DNA of 60,292 bases, taken from Afifella pfennigii DSM 17143. Lineage in GTDB: Bacteria; Pseudomonadota; Alphaproteobacteria; Rhizobiales; Afifellaceae. A program made the position numbers and the translations under genes. The stretch's first letter is position 1. Every line of letters begins with the position of its first letter. The notes below the pieces were generated by a model, which had not been told where the DNA came from, did not search any database, and saw nothing but the letters and a program-made list of their open reading frames with translations. The stretch covers positions 1 through 60,292 of the forward strand of contig NZ_JHZK01000023.1 in assembly GCF_000688515.1 (NCBI RefSeq). The letters are read 5' to 3'. Below, in pieces: positions 1-7,577 of the stretch.

Positions 1-216
1 CTTGCCGGCCTCGAGGAACTCCTTCGACCAGCTGTAGTAGAGGCTCGTCGCAATGCCTTCGCGCCGGCACAGCTCCGCGATGCTCTCCTCGCCACGCAGG
101 CCCTCGAGCACGATACGGATCTTCTCCTCCGCCGAATGATGCTTGCGCGTGCGCCGACGGATGTCTTTCACGACACGATCGGCCGGCAGCTTGGGCGTTC
201 CGGGTTTCTGTCTCAT
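1..216 (-). CDS. IS3-family transposase OrfA, N-terminal part (cut by window edge)
   Basis: The minus strand opens with ATG at 216 and stays open for 72 codons to the edge of the window. The translation contains an HTH_Tnp_1-type helix-turn-helix: a basic lead (RRRTRKHHSAEEK), then KIRIVLEGLRGEESIAELCR and a recognition helix around REGIATSLYYSWSKEF. This is the DNA-binding OrfA (InsE/InsN type) of an IS3 element; the catalytic OrfB would lie outside the window. A purine-rich GGAGTGGAG precedes the start. Family assignment rests on recognition of this motif order. Confidence 0.85.
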   Translation of the reverse strand, partial: MRQKPGTPKLPADRVVKDIRRRTRKHHSAEEKIRIVLEGLRGEESIAELCRREGIATSLYYSWSKEFLEAGK

Positions 217-300
217 CTCCACTCCTTGGCGGTTACGATGAGCCAGAAACCCTCCTTTACGAAATCACCTCAGATGGCCCATGGGCGCTGATCCCGGACA
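1..300 (-). mobile_element. IS3-family insertion sequence, left end (partial)
   Basis: The element runs off the left edge of the window. Its outer boundary is placed at 300 because the reading frame of the neighbouring DUF3644 gene looks native up to 301 and then enters a sequence that begins TGTCCGGGATCAGCGCCC on the minus strand, a plausible IS3-type terminal repeat starting with TG. The transposase OrfA starts about 85 bases inside this end, which is usual for IS3 elements. The right end, the second inverted repeat and any target duplication are outside the window, so the boundary is an inference. Confidence 0.7.
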
Positions 301-639
301 TGCGCGGAAGTGCAGTCCGGCGCTGTTGAACGTATGTACCGCCGCAATCATCGCCTCGCGGGCTTTGACCAGCAGTTCATCCCCTTGCAGATGAAGGCCG
401 GTCACTGGATCAACATTCGGCCACGCTTCCAAAAAGGCATCCAGTTCGGCCTCGGATGCTGCTTTTATGGCTTTGTGCTTCGTCCCGTCCCGAATTTCGG
501 ATATGCGGGCATGGTTGATGGAGCGGGTCGGTCGGGAAAAATAGGCTTGGATGTCTTGCGGAACATACTTCTTCGCGAGCATCGCCTTAACGAGCGCTAC
601 TTCCCACTTCTCAAGAGTATTTCCTGGTCGTCGTGCCAA
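301..639 (-). pseudogene. DUF3644 domain protein, N-terminal fragment truncated by the IS3 element
   Basis: The frame starts with ATG at 639 and gives about 113 residues that resemble the N-terminal part of DUF3644 proteins (start MARRPGNTLEKWEVALVKAM, then a helix-turn-helix-like segment ending in ARISEIRDGTKHKAI). At base 300 the frame enters the insertion sequence, adds eleven unrelated residues and stops at 265, so the larger C-terminal part is missing. DUF3644 proteins are usually well over 300 residues. From family knowledge I believe the lost part carries a HEPN-like R-x4-6-H motif, which would make this a disabled RNase or defence-type protein; that cannot be seen here. The gene begins 17 bases after the HicB stop, suggesting they were co-transcribed. 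Confidence 0.65.
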
Positions 640-656
640 GCCCCCTCCGCCTGAAT

Positions 657-974
657 CTATCGCCCAAAAGCGCTTCGTCTTGTCGGATTGGGCCCGGATT
701 CGATGGTAACGTCAATCTCAATGACATAGTCTTCCACCACAGGCTCTTCGATATCTGCCAGCACCGCTTTGCGGCTGCGTGGTTCCGGCAGGGTTCGACC
801 GTCGGTTTCCATGCCATTGAGGTGGGTGGCTATCGCGTCCGGCAGGTTGGCTTTCGCTTCTTCGATCGTATCGCCGGTCGTGAACATGGCGCCAAGATCG
901 GGGACCGTGGCGACATAGGCCGAATTCTTTTCCTTTATGATGACGGCGACATAGCGCCGGGTTGATGCATCCAT
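657..974 (-). CDS. HicB-family antitoxin-like protein
   Basis: A 105-residue protein with the HicB N-terminal fold: a short strand RRYVAVIIKEKNSAYVATVP, then DLGAMFTTGDTIEEAKANL and an acidic, proline-containing region ending in the segment GRTLPEPRS. In typical HicAB systems such a protein neutralises the small mRNA-cleaving HicA toxin. I see no DNA-binding domain at the C-terminus and no hicA frame on either side. A good ribosome site (AAAGGAGGAACG) precedes ATG 974. Alternatively it is a solitary HicB-like protein of unknown role. Downstream lies the truncated DUF3644 gene. Confidence 0.75.
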   Translation of the reverse strand: MDASTRRYVAVIIKEKNSAYVATVPDLGAMFTTGDTIEEAKANLPDAIATHLNGMETDGRTLPEPRSRKAVLADIEEPVVEDYVIEIDVTIESGPNPTRRSAFGR

Positions 975-998
975 TTTCGTTCCTCCTTTTCGATTTGT

Positions 999-1226
999 TT
1001 ATCGTGATCGTTCCCTGCCGCGATCATTAGACCGCCTCTGATTTCTACGCCGCGCTTCGGCCAGCTCCGCCTGCATACGGGCGCGCCGCTCCTCTCGGCT
1101 ATCCAACTGGACGCCAGAACACTAGGCAAGGGCTTTGGCGTCATGATTGCCGGCACCTGGTACTGGTACGAGCATTGGTTTGACAAGGTGCTGGAGAAGT
1201 TGGCCGAAGGCTGGAGCCGCCCCTGA
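999..1226. pseudogene. two possible gene remnants meeting back to back
   Basis: On the minus strand about 40 codons from 1121 to 999 encode a highly charged tail containing SREERRARMQAELAEARRR, ending in TAA at 999-1001, just 24 bases before the hicB start. On the plus strand a frame ending in TGA at 1224-1226 encodes GKGFGVMIAGTWYWYEHWF followed by a charged helix. Neither has a start codon or enough length to be a gene, and I cannot name the parents. They may be C-terminal scraps left by recombination, or chance open frames. Confidence 0.25.
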
Positions 1227-1248
1227 CTAAAACTGAATTGAAATACCT

Positions 1249-2136
1249 ATGCCATCTACGAAGCAAGTAACTGACCCCTTCTTTCGATATGCAGCTCGAA
1301 CGCCTTTCAACATTGCGCCCGAACGTGGCGAGGAACTTGCGGAGGCGATTTTCGGATCAGGTAAATGGGACCTGCGGCCAAGCAAAACAGCAGCGAATTT
1401 CTATGCAGTGCCTGCCGACAAAGCGATCTATCTTTCGTACGCGGGGCTCGCGAGCCTGTGGTGCATCGCTTACGCCGCCTTTCATGTCGCAGACATCAGT
1501 TCGCGAGCGCAAAGAGCGCCAAGACAAGCCGGGGAGGCCGAGATCAATATCGCGGACGAGTGTGCGGCCCGAAAAGTTCCCGAACATATCGCCTATGCTA
1601 ACGCGCTTTACCGAGCAGATCAGGATTGGCCAGACGACCTTCCGCCGCCGCCCATTTCCCCTGAGTTTGATACGCCAGAAGGTCGAGTAAACAATGTTTT
1701 CTTTGGCGCCCTCAGCTGGATCATCCTCCACGAGGTTGCCCACATTCACCACGGTGATGTGAAATTTCTTCCCCAAGACCTGCTCGTGAAGCAGGAATAC
1801 CGTGCCGATGACTTCGCCACCCGATGGATTCTCGACAGGGCGGGAAACGGTCTACAGCGCGAATTTCGCGTCCTAATGATCGTGGTCGCCCTGACCTGGT
1901 TATTTTTGTTTGAGCAAACGGTAGGGGCCGGAAATGACCATCCCGCCACCATCCTACGATTCCGCGAGGCCGCGGATTTGTTTCAGACGGGAACCCGAAG
2001 CGTAGGAATTGAGAACGCAGGATATGTCCTAAAGGCCCTGCTCGACCCTGCCACGCCGGCCCCACAGTTCGATACGTCAAAGGAAGTTTTCGACTGGGTT
2101 AGCAGTCGGCTAGAAGTCCTGTTTCCCGCGACATGA
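1249..2136 (+). CDS. Lit-like metalloprotease (peptidase U49 family)
   Basis: A 295-residue protein close to the length of the E. coli phage-exclusion protease Lit. It has the zinc-protease signature HEVAH at residues 161-165, followed by EYRADD at 183-188, whose glutamate is well placed as the third metal ligand. A hydrophobic stretch at about 206-222 (VLMIVVALTWLFLF) could be buried or membrane-associated. Lit of the e14 prophage cleaves EF-Tu when T4 Gol peptide is present, causing abortive infection; the same role here is inference, and the target is unknown. The gene stands alone on the plus strand beside an IS-broken gene and an orphan antitoxin, consistent with acquired DNA. ATG 1249 is the first start in frame. 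Confidence 0.75.
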   Translation: MPSTKQVTDPFFRYAARTPFNIAPERGEELAEAIFGSGKWDLRPSKTAANFYAVPADKAIYLSYAGLASLWCIAYAAFHVADISSRAQRAPRQAGEAEINIADECAARKVPEHIAYANALYRADQDWPDDLPPPPISPEFDTPEGRVNNVFFGALSWIILHEVAHIHHGDVKFLPQDLLVKQEYRADDFATRWILDRAGNGLQREFRVLMIVVALTWLFLFEQTVGAGNDHPATILRFREAADLFQTGTRSVGIENAGYVLKALLDPATPAPQFDTSKEVFDWVSSRLEVLFPAT

Positions 2137-2343
2137 GCTGTTGACAGCGGAAGGTCGCTGGAAATTCATATAGCTACTGCAATGACATAGCCGTTCTCAG
2201 TTTCATCCTCTCCGGCGCGCCAGTTTCCGTCGGTCCATTCCGGTCTTATGAGCGCGGGTCCATGTCAACGACATGGGCGGTCGCCGCGCTCAGGGGCCTC
2301 GCTCAGCGGGTCCCGCTCGGTGGCCGCACTTCACGGGCCTTTC

Positions 2344-3426
2344 TCAGGCGCCGCCCGCCTCCTGCCGCCGCGTTGGCTCGCCGGCTTCCACCCGCTCCGC
2401 GATCAAGACCGCCAGAAAGCGCGTCTGCTCGAAGCTCGACAGGACGATGACGACGATGGAGGTGAGGGGGATGGCGAGGATCGCCCCGGGAATGCCCCAC
2501 ATCGCCCCCCAGAGCGACAGCGCCACCAGAACCGCAAAGGGGCTGAGATTGAGCTGCCGGCCGATGAGGCGGGGCTCGATGAAATTGCCGACCAGGATTT
2601 GAGCCCCGGTCAGAAACACCAGAAGGACCAGCGTCGCGGTGAGCGAGCCGAACTGCGCCAGCGACAGGATCACCGGGAAGGCGACGCCGAGATAAGATCC
2701 CACATAGGGAATATAGTTCAGAACGGCGATGGTGATCGCCCAGAAGGCGGCGAAGTCGACGCCGGCTATCCACAAGATGGCGTAGGAGAGGATGCCAAGG
2801 ATGATGTTGATCGTCGTCTTGACGGCGAGGTAGTCGCTGATGCGGCGGTTGATGTCCGTCAGGATTTGCAGCGTGCGCTTGGCCAGATCCTCGTTGGCGA
2901 CCGCCGCGGCGACTTTCTTGGCGAAGGCCCCGCGCTCGCTCATCAGGAAGGCCGCATAGACGATGACCAGGAAAACCGAGGCGCCGATGGAGGTGAAGCC
3001 GCCGAGAATGGCGAGTGCGAGACGCTGCAGGTCGATGCGATCGACCGTCACCTTGCGGATCTCGTCCCAGATTTCCTGCGTCTCCAGATCGAACCTCGAG
3101 GCGATGTTGGCCACCAGCATATCGAGATTGGTCTGGTAGGTCGGCGCCACGACCGCGATCTCCTGCGCGGTGGAGGCGATGACGATGGCAAAAGCGATGA
3201 TGACGACGGTGAAGCCCAAAAGGACGAGCAGGCGTAACAGGGAGGTGGGAAGACGCGAAAGGACCGGAAGGCGCCGCATGAATTCCGTTGCGGAAACCAT
3301 CACATAGACGGAGATGACCGCCGTCACGATGGGCAGCAGGATCGGCCGCCCGACGACGAGCAGCCAGCCCAGGGTGGCGACGAGAACCACGGCGAGCACG
3401 AGGTTCAGGAATGGCAGGTTCTTCAT
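2344..3426 (-). CDS. AI-2E family transporter (permease)
   Basis: A 360-residue inner-membrane protein of the AI-2E transporter (UPF0118, PF01594) family. About eight hydrophobic segments are visible: two close together at the N-terminus (residues 8-25 and 26-45), one near 65-90, then after a soluble middle region with the typical F-D-L-E-T and D-R-I-D-L helices, five more between about 145 and 330. The conserved block PYVGSYLGVAFPVILSL and the ending LRLW-like segment LSLWGAMWGIPGAILAIPL are family hallmarks. Members have been linked to AI-2 export, Na+/H+ exchange or other small-molecule efflux, so the substrate is not assignable. ATG 3426 has no obvious partner gene; the next upstream gene is on the same strand 95 bases away. 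Confidence 0.9.
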   Translation of the reverse strand: MKNLPFLNLVLAVVLVATLGWLLVVGRPILLPIVTAVISVYVMVSATEFMRRLPVLSRLPTSLLRLLVLLGFTVVIIAFAIVIASTAQEIAVVAPTYQTNLDMLVANIASRFDLETQEIWDEIRKVTVDRIDLQRLALAILGGFTSIGASVFLVIVYAAFLMSERGAFAKKVAAAVANEDLAKRTLQILTDINRRISDYLAVKTTINIILGILSYAILWIAGVDFAAFWAITIAVLNYIPYVGSYLGVAFPVILSLAQFGSLTATLVLLVFLTGAQILVGNFIEPRLIGRQLNLSPFAVLVALSLWGAMWGIPGAILAIPLTSIVVIVLSSFEQTRFLAVLIAERVEAGEPTRRQEAGGA

Positions 3427-3521
3427 GGCGGCAATCGTTCTGCGCCTTGCCCCATCACGTCAACCGACGGAGCCGGGCAAGCATGGCGCACCGCCCCGAA
3501 ATCTCATGATGGCGGATGGTG

Positions 3522-4781
3522 TCAGGCGTTGTGGTGCGCTTCGTCCTTGGCGCGGTCGTGCGAGCGACGCAAGCGGAGCCCGAATTCGCGCCGCAGGCGA
3601 TCGAGGCGCGCCAGCCAGTTCAGCCTGGCGGCCGAGACGCCGGGCCGCGTCGCCACCAGGATGTCGGCAAGCTGCAGGCGCTCGTCCCAGTAATGCTCGA
3701 TCCAGCTTTCCGGTCGGCTGGCGGAATCGATGCGCGTCACGCCAAGGCCCGAACCGGCAGCCTCCACGATCGACATGGCGAGCAGGACGCCAGGGGAATA
3801 TTTCGCATAAGCCTCGTCGTAGGCGATCTTGGGGGTCCAGAGCGTATCGCCCGATACGGCGATAACGGAGACGGCGATGGGACGCCCGTCCAGCGAAAGG
3901 CGGGCGCAGGCACCGCCGGTTGCGCCTGTCCCTCCCCGAAAGCCCTCGTAAAGAAGCGCCGTGGTGCTCGCCCTGCAGCCCATGGCGCTGCCCAGGCGGC
4001 CTTTCCAGCCCGCCTTCTCCACGGCCATGAAGGATTTGAGACCCTCCGTCACCTGCCGTTCGCCGCGCAGCAACTCGAACTTCACCGTGCCGCGTTTCTC
4101 CAGGTTTCGCCGTGCCTTGCGGAGCTTGTAGCGGCGCGTGCGGCTCATGGAGCGCGCCATGAAGGCGTCGATGTCCTCGCTCGGCGTCGCGATGGTGCGT
4201 GCGACCCGGCGAATCTCGCGCCAGGCCAGGCCGCGCTCCTCAAGAACGCTCCGCAAGGCGCGAAAGGCGGGCCCCTCGACATCGATCTCGTGGAGGTAGA
4301 GGGCGGACGCGCCGAACCGGTCCTCTCCCAGCGCATCCAGCAAGGAGCGCGCCGCGCGAATCTCGTCGCCGCGGGCAAGAAGCGGCGCGGAGCAATGTCC
4401 GTATTTGTTGCGCCAGCTATGATGAAGGGGAAGGGGGATGCCCCAATAGAAGAGGGGGCGGGTGAGCGGCATCAAGCCGATCAAGCGTCGCTCCGAGGCG
4501 TGGGCCTTCCATGAGCAGAGCAAGGTAACCTTCCCGCCCTCAGACTGGTTGCGCAGCGCCGCCTGGACGAAATCAGGGCCGTAGAAGTAGTTGGGCTCAG
4601 CGGCGCCATCGGCCAGTCGGCGCCAATCTTCTGCAATCTCACCGATGCTTGCCACCGATCGTCTCTCGGCGGTGACGGCGTAGGCCTCCTGTGCCTCTCC
4701 AGAGGCGTTGGCCTGGAGGGGCCGGCCGGCAAAGGAGGGACTATCGAGTGCCTTGTGTGTCGTCCAGAGCATCTCTCCCAT
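3522..4781 (-). CDS. GNAT-type acetyltransferase of the CelD/BcsL (FemAB-like) family
   Basis: The protein has the FemAB-like acetyltransferase domain (Acetyltransf_6, PF13480) in roughly its C-terminal two thirds: the basic helix SRTRRYKLRKARRNLEK, then EKAGWKGRLGSA, and the region around GDTLWTPKIAYDEAYAKYSPG, which is the characteristic Y-D-E-x(3-5)-Y-S-P-G acyl-CoA/substrate-binding motif. Relatives modify cell-surface polysaccharides or envelope polymers. I place the start at ATG 4781; a TTG at 4859 would add 26 residues, and neither has a convincing ribosome site. The gene has no polysaccharide genes next to it, so its substrate is unknown. Confidence 0.8.
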   Translation of the reverse strand: MGEMLWTTHKALDSPSFAGRPLQANASGEAQEAYAVTAERRSVASIGEIAEDWRRLADGAAEPNYFYGPDFVQAALRNQSEGGKVTLLCSWKAHASERRLIGLMPLTRPLFYWGIPLPLHHSWRNKYGHCSAPLLARGDEIRAARSLLDALGEDRFGASALYLHEIDVEGPAFRALRSVLEERGLAWREIRRVARTIATPSEDIDAFMARSMSRTRRYKLRKARRNLEKRGTVKFELLRGERQVTEGLKSFMAVEKAGWKGRLGSAMGCRASTTALLYEGFRGGTGATGGACARLSLDGRPIAVSVIAVSGDTLWTPKIAYDEAYAKYSPGVLLAMSIVEAAGSGLGVTRIDSASRPESWIEHYWDERLQLADILVATRPGVSAARLNWLARLDRLRREFGLRLRRSHDRAKDEAHHNA

Positions 4782-5004
4782 TGAGAATGTGCCTTGGTGT
4801 GAAGCGGGTAAACTTCTCTTCCATTGCTTGAAGCCTATCAGCGGAGTTGAGCCAAACAAGTGGCTAATTCTTGGTTAATTCGCCGTGTTAAGCTCTTGAT
4901 TGCATGTCGCCCGCCGTTTCCGCTAAGCAGCCGCTCCTTCGTCGGCCGGCCAACGAGACAGCGCCGCCGCCCGCTGGTGCCAGCGGGCGAGAGGTCGGCA
5001 AGGC

Positions 5005-6279
5005 TCAGTTGATGCGCTCCAGCGCTTCCAGCCGGGGCGGCTCGGGCACCCAGGCCGTGCCCTCGCGCATGCGCGAGGCGCCGAGGTCGAAAAGGCGCTG
5101 CATGTCCTGTCCCTTGAAGGACAGGGAATTGCCTTCCAGCTGCAGCTCGTCCGGAACATAGGACAGGCGGAACTTGCCGCGCGCCTGCCGGGTCGTGACG
5201 TAGCTTTGATAAAGCGTCTTGTAGATCGCCGTCTCGTACAGGGTGCGGATGGAGGAGCGCGCGATGGAGGCGATGTTCGGTTCCACCGGCTTGCCGTGAT
5301 GGGTGAGCGAGATCTTGTTGTTGATGACGACGTAGACCTGAAGGTCCACCGGGCGCTTCGGCGAGGCACGTTTGGGCACTTCCAGCATGAAGTTGCGCAC
5401 CAGGACGGGCGCCTTCACGCCGCCATCGACATGCATCACCCCGCCGCCTTGCTGCAGGGGAACGAAGACCGGCGGGAACAGTACCGGCACCGATGCGGAG
5501 GCCAGGAGGATGTTGGCGAAGCGCTCGCGGCGCTTTGCGTCCTTCACGCGGGCCACCTCGCCCATATCCCAGACAGCCAGACGTCCCCGATCCAGGTCGG
5601 TGGTGGCGACATAAAAGCGCCGACCCTTGTCGTGCTCGGCGACGACGCGGTCGAGAAAGCGGTCGTCGACGATATCGAGGATCTGGGCATGCAGCGGGTG
5701 ATCGTCGGAAACGGAGGAGGCGAAGACACCCAGGAACGGGCGAAAGCGCAGGATGTCGCTGCGGCGGAACTGGGTGTAGACGTGCCGCAGGATCGGGTCG
5801 TATTCGGGCCCGGCGAAGGCGAGCGCGCCGGCGAGCGCGCCCGTCGACACGCCGGTGATGACGTCGAATTCGGGGCGGGTGCCGATCTCGCTCCAGGTGG
5901 TCAAAATCCCAGCCGTATAGGCACCGAAAGCGCCGCCGCCTGAAAGGGCGAGGATGATGTAGTCGGGCCGCCCGTCGCCATCGGAATCCTTCAGCGGATG
6001 GCCGGTTCGAAGCGCCGCTTCGATGCTGGCGGCGATATCGACGCCGGGGTTGCCATTGTCGTCGAACAGGCGGATCTGGCCTGGCTCTGCGTAGTCGAAG
6101 CTGTCGGGCGCGATAAGCTGGGGGCGCGTTGCGCAGGTGGCAAGGAAGGGCAGCATGAAGAGCAGGGCGAGCGCATGCAGACGCCGCGGGCGCGCCGGCG
6201 AGCTGGAGCAGGGCCCAGTCGGCTGCAAAGGCGACCGAGTGCCCCGTTCTCGTCGTCCCAGGCGATTGCGCTCACACAT
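5005..6279 (-). CDS. patatin-like phospholipase, probable envelope lipoprotein
   Basis: A 424-residue patatin-family acyl hydrolase. The oxyanion-hole motif GGGAFG is at residues 114-119, the nucleophile elbow G-V-S-T-G at 133-137 (Ser135) and the dyad partner D-G-G at 275-277 (Asp275), so the Ser-Asp dyad is complete. The N-terminus is arginine-rich and followed by a hydrophobic segment ending LATC (about residues 46-49), a lipobox-like site although Thr at -1 is unusual. Just before the oxyanion hole lies a DxDxDGxxD loop (residues 98-106) that looks like a calcium-binding EF-hand loop. It probably acts on membrane lipids in the envelope. ATG 6279 is used; a later start near the hydrophobic segment is possible. 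Confidence 0.85.
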   Translation of the reverse strand: MCERNRLGRRERGTRSPLQPTGPCSSSPARPRRLHALALLFMLPFLATCATRPQLIAPDSFDYAEPGQIRLFDDNGNPGVDIAASIEAALRTGHPLKDSDGDGRPDYIILALSGGGAFGAYTAGILTTWSEIGTRPEFDVITGVSTGALAGALAFAGPEYDPILRHVYTQFRRSDILRFRPFLGVFASSVSDDHPLHAQILDIVDDRFLDRVVAEHDKGRRFYVATTDLDRGRLAVWDMGEVARVKDAKRRERFANILLASASVPVLFPPVFVPLQQGGGVMHVDGGVKAPVLVRNFMLEVPKRASPKRPVDLQVYVVINNKISLTHHGKPVEPNIASIARSSIRTLYETAIYKTLYQSYVTTRQARGKFRLSYVPDELQLEGNSLSFKGQDMQRLFDLGASRMREGTAWVPEPPRLEALERIN

Positions 6280-6459
6280 CGGCCAACCCGCTCATGCGGC
6301 GCCTTGTTGGCGATACGCGGCGCCGGCACGGGCGAGCTAGCCGGCCATGTGGAACTTGGTCAAGCATACGCCTTACGCCGCCTTCTCTCCGCTGGCAGCG
6401 CGGAGGATCGGCGAAAAGAATGAACAAACGCCGTAAGCGAGGCCGGGCCGGGCGCGGGG

Positions 6460-6789
6460 CTAGCCGGTGCGCTCCACCGACAGGACCGATCCGCTTTCGT
6501 TCACCAGGCAGACGGCCTGTGCGCCATCGGCATTGAGGGCGACGCGATAGGTGCCCGGCTCGGCCGGAGCGGAGCTGACCGGCAGGACCTTGGTGGTGTC
6601 GATCCCAAGCCGGTTGGCGGCCTCCGAGGCGCATAGGAGCTGTAGATCGGTCGGCGCCGTCTCGCCGCCGGCGCGGACCATCGGCCCGGCCGGCTCGGCG
6701 CTGTTGCCGCCGAAAGTCGAGCAGCCGCCCAGCGAGAGGATCGAGGTTGCCAGGAGCGCCCAGGCGGCAAAGCTTTCTGTGTGAGCCAT
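6460..6789 (-). CDS. small lipoprotein of unknown function
   Basis: A 109-residue protein with a lipoprotein signal peptide: a hydrophobic core (AAWALLATSILSL) and the lipobox L-G-G-C with the modified cysteine at about residue 23. The mature part is short and polar, with a segment LCASEAANRLGIDTTKVLPV and a final YRVAL..GAQAVCLVNESG region, reminiscent of small conserved rhizobial lipoproteins of unknown role. It lies between the L,D-transpeptidase and the patatin gene on the same strand, so it may be part of an envelope-related transcription unit. Confidence 0.75.
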   Translation of the reverse strand: MAHTESFAAWALLATSILSLGGCSTFGGNSAEPAGPMVRAGGETAPTDLQLLCASEAANRLGIDTTKVLPVSSAPAEPGTYRVALNADGAQAVCLVNESGSVLSVERTG

Positions 6790-6827
6790 GTTGTCTGCCT
6801 TCTTGCCGATCGATCTTGTGTCGCAGC

Positions 6828-7577
6828 TCAGATGCCGCGGTAGAGGGCGGCGCCTTGCATCAGGACCACCACCTTGGCGTCGATCTCCACGCGGTCATAG
6901 AGGTCGATGATGTCGTCGTTGTTGAGACGGATGCAGCCGGAGGAGATGTTGAGGCCGATCGACCAGGGCTCGGTGGTGCCGTGGATGCGGTAGATCGTGT
7001 CGCGACTGCCCTCGTAAAGATACATCGCGCGCGGGCCGAGCGGATTGTCCGGCCCGCCCGGCATGCCGTTCCTGTACTTGGCGGCCTTGGGATCGCGGGC
7101 CACCATCTCAGGCGGCGGCGTCCAGGTCGGCCATTCGGTCTTGCGGCCGACGCGCACGATACCGGCCCAGCCAAACCCCTCGCGCCCGACGCCGATGCCA
7201 TAGCGGATGGCCTTGAAGCCCGGCTGGACGAGATAGAGGAAATGGCGGTTGCCATCGATGATGATCGTGCCGGGCTCTTCGGCCGTGCGGAAGTCGACGA
7301 CCTGCCGGCGGAATTCGTCCGGAATGGAGCCGTGCGCCTGATAGTAGCGCATGGCGCGCTGCGGATCGTAGCTGACCCAGCGCCGCGTCTGCGGGTCGAA
7401 GATCTCCGAGCGGAAGGCTTGGGCAAGCGCGGCCCCGCCCGTCGCCAGAACCAGCGCCGTGACGACGAAGAGGCGCAGGGCGCGCCGATGCCCGCCGCCC
7501 TGACGTGCTCCGGCGACGGTCAGGCGGGGCCCGTCCGCTTGGCGTGGCTGTCGGCGCAAGACTTTCATTGCGTCCAC
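6828..7577 (-). CDS. L,D-transpeptidase (YkuD domain)
   Basis: A 249-residue periplasmic enzyme. After a basic N-terminus and a hydrophobic signal segment (about residues 33-53, ending near A-L-A-Q-A) comes the YkuD catalytic domain with H-G at 199-200 and the signature S-S-G-C-I-R-L at 212-218; Cys215 is the expected nucleophile. Such enzymes make 3-3 cross-links in peptidoglycan or attach proteins to it. The start overlaps the stop of the betaine-binding protein gene by 13 bases, so the two are very likely translated from one mRNA. It is one of two L,D-transpeptidase genes in the window and is of the ErfK/YbiS type rather than the YafK type. Confidence 0.92.
   Translation of the reverse strand: MDAMKVLRRQPRQADGPRLTVAGARQGGGHRRALRLFVVTALVLATGGAALAQAFRSEIFDPQTRRWVSYDPQRAMRYYQAHGSIPDEFRRQVVDFRTAEEPGTIIIDGNRHFLYLVQPGFKAIRYGIGVGREGFGWAGIVRVGRKTEWPTWTPPPEMVARDPKAAKYRNGMPGGPDNPLGPRAMYLYEGSRDTIYRIHGTTEPWSIGLNISSGCIRLNNDDIIDLYDRVEIDAKVVVLMQGAALYRGI

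Noticed and set aside
2248-3237. 329-codon plus-strand frame
   Set aside because: It is antisense to the AI-2E transporter; the translation is Asp/Gln/Arg-rich with no family resemblance.
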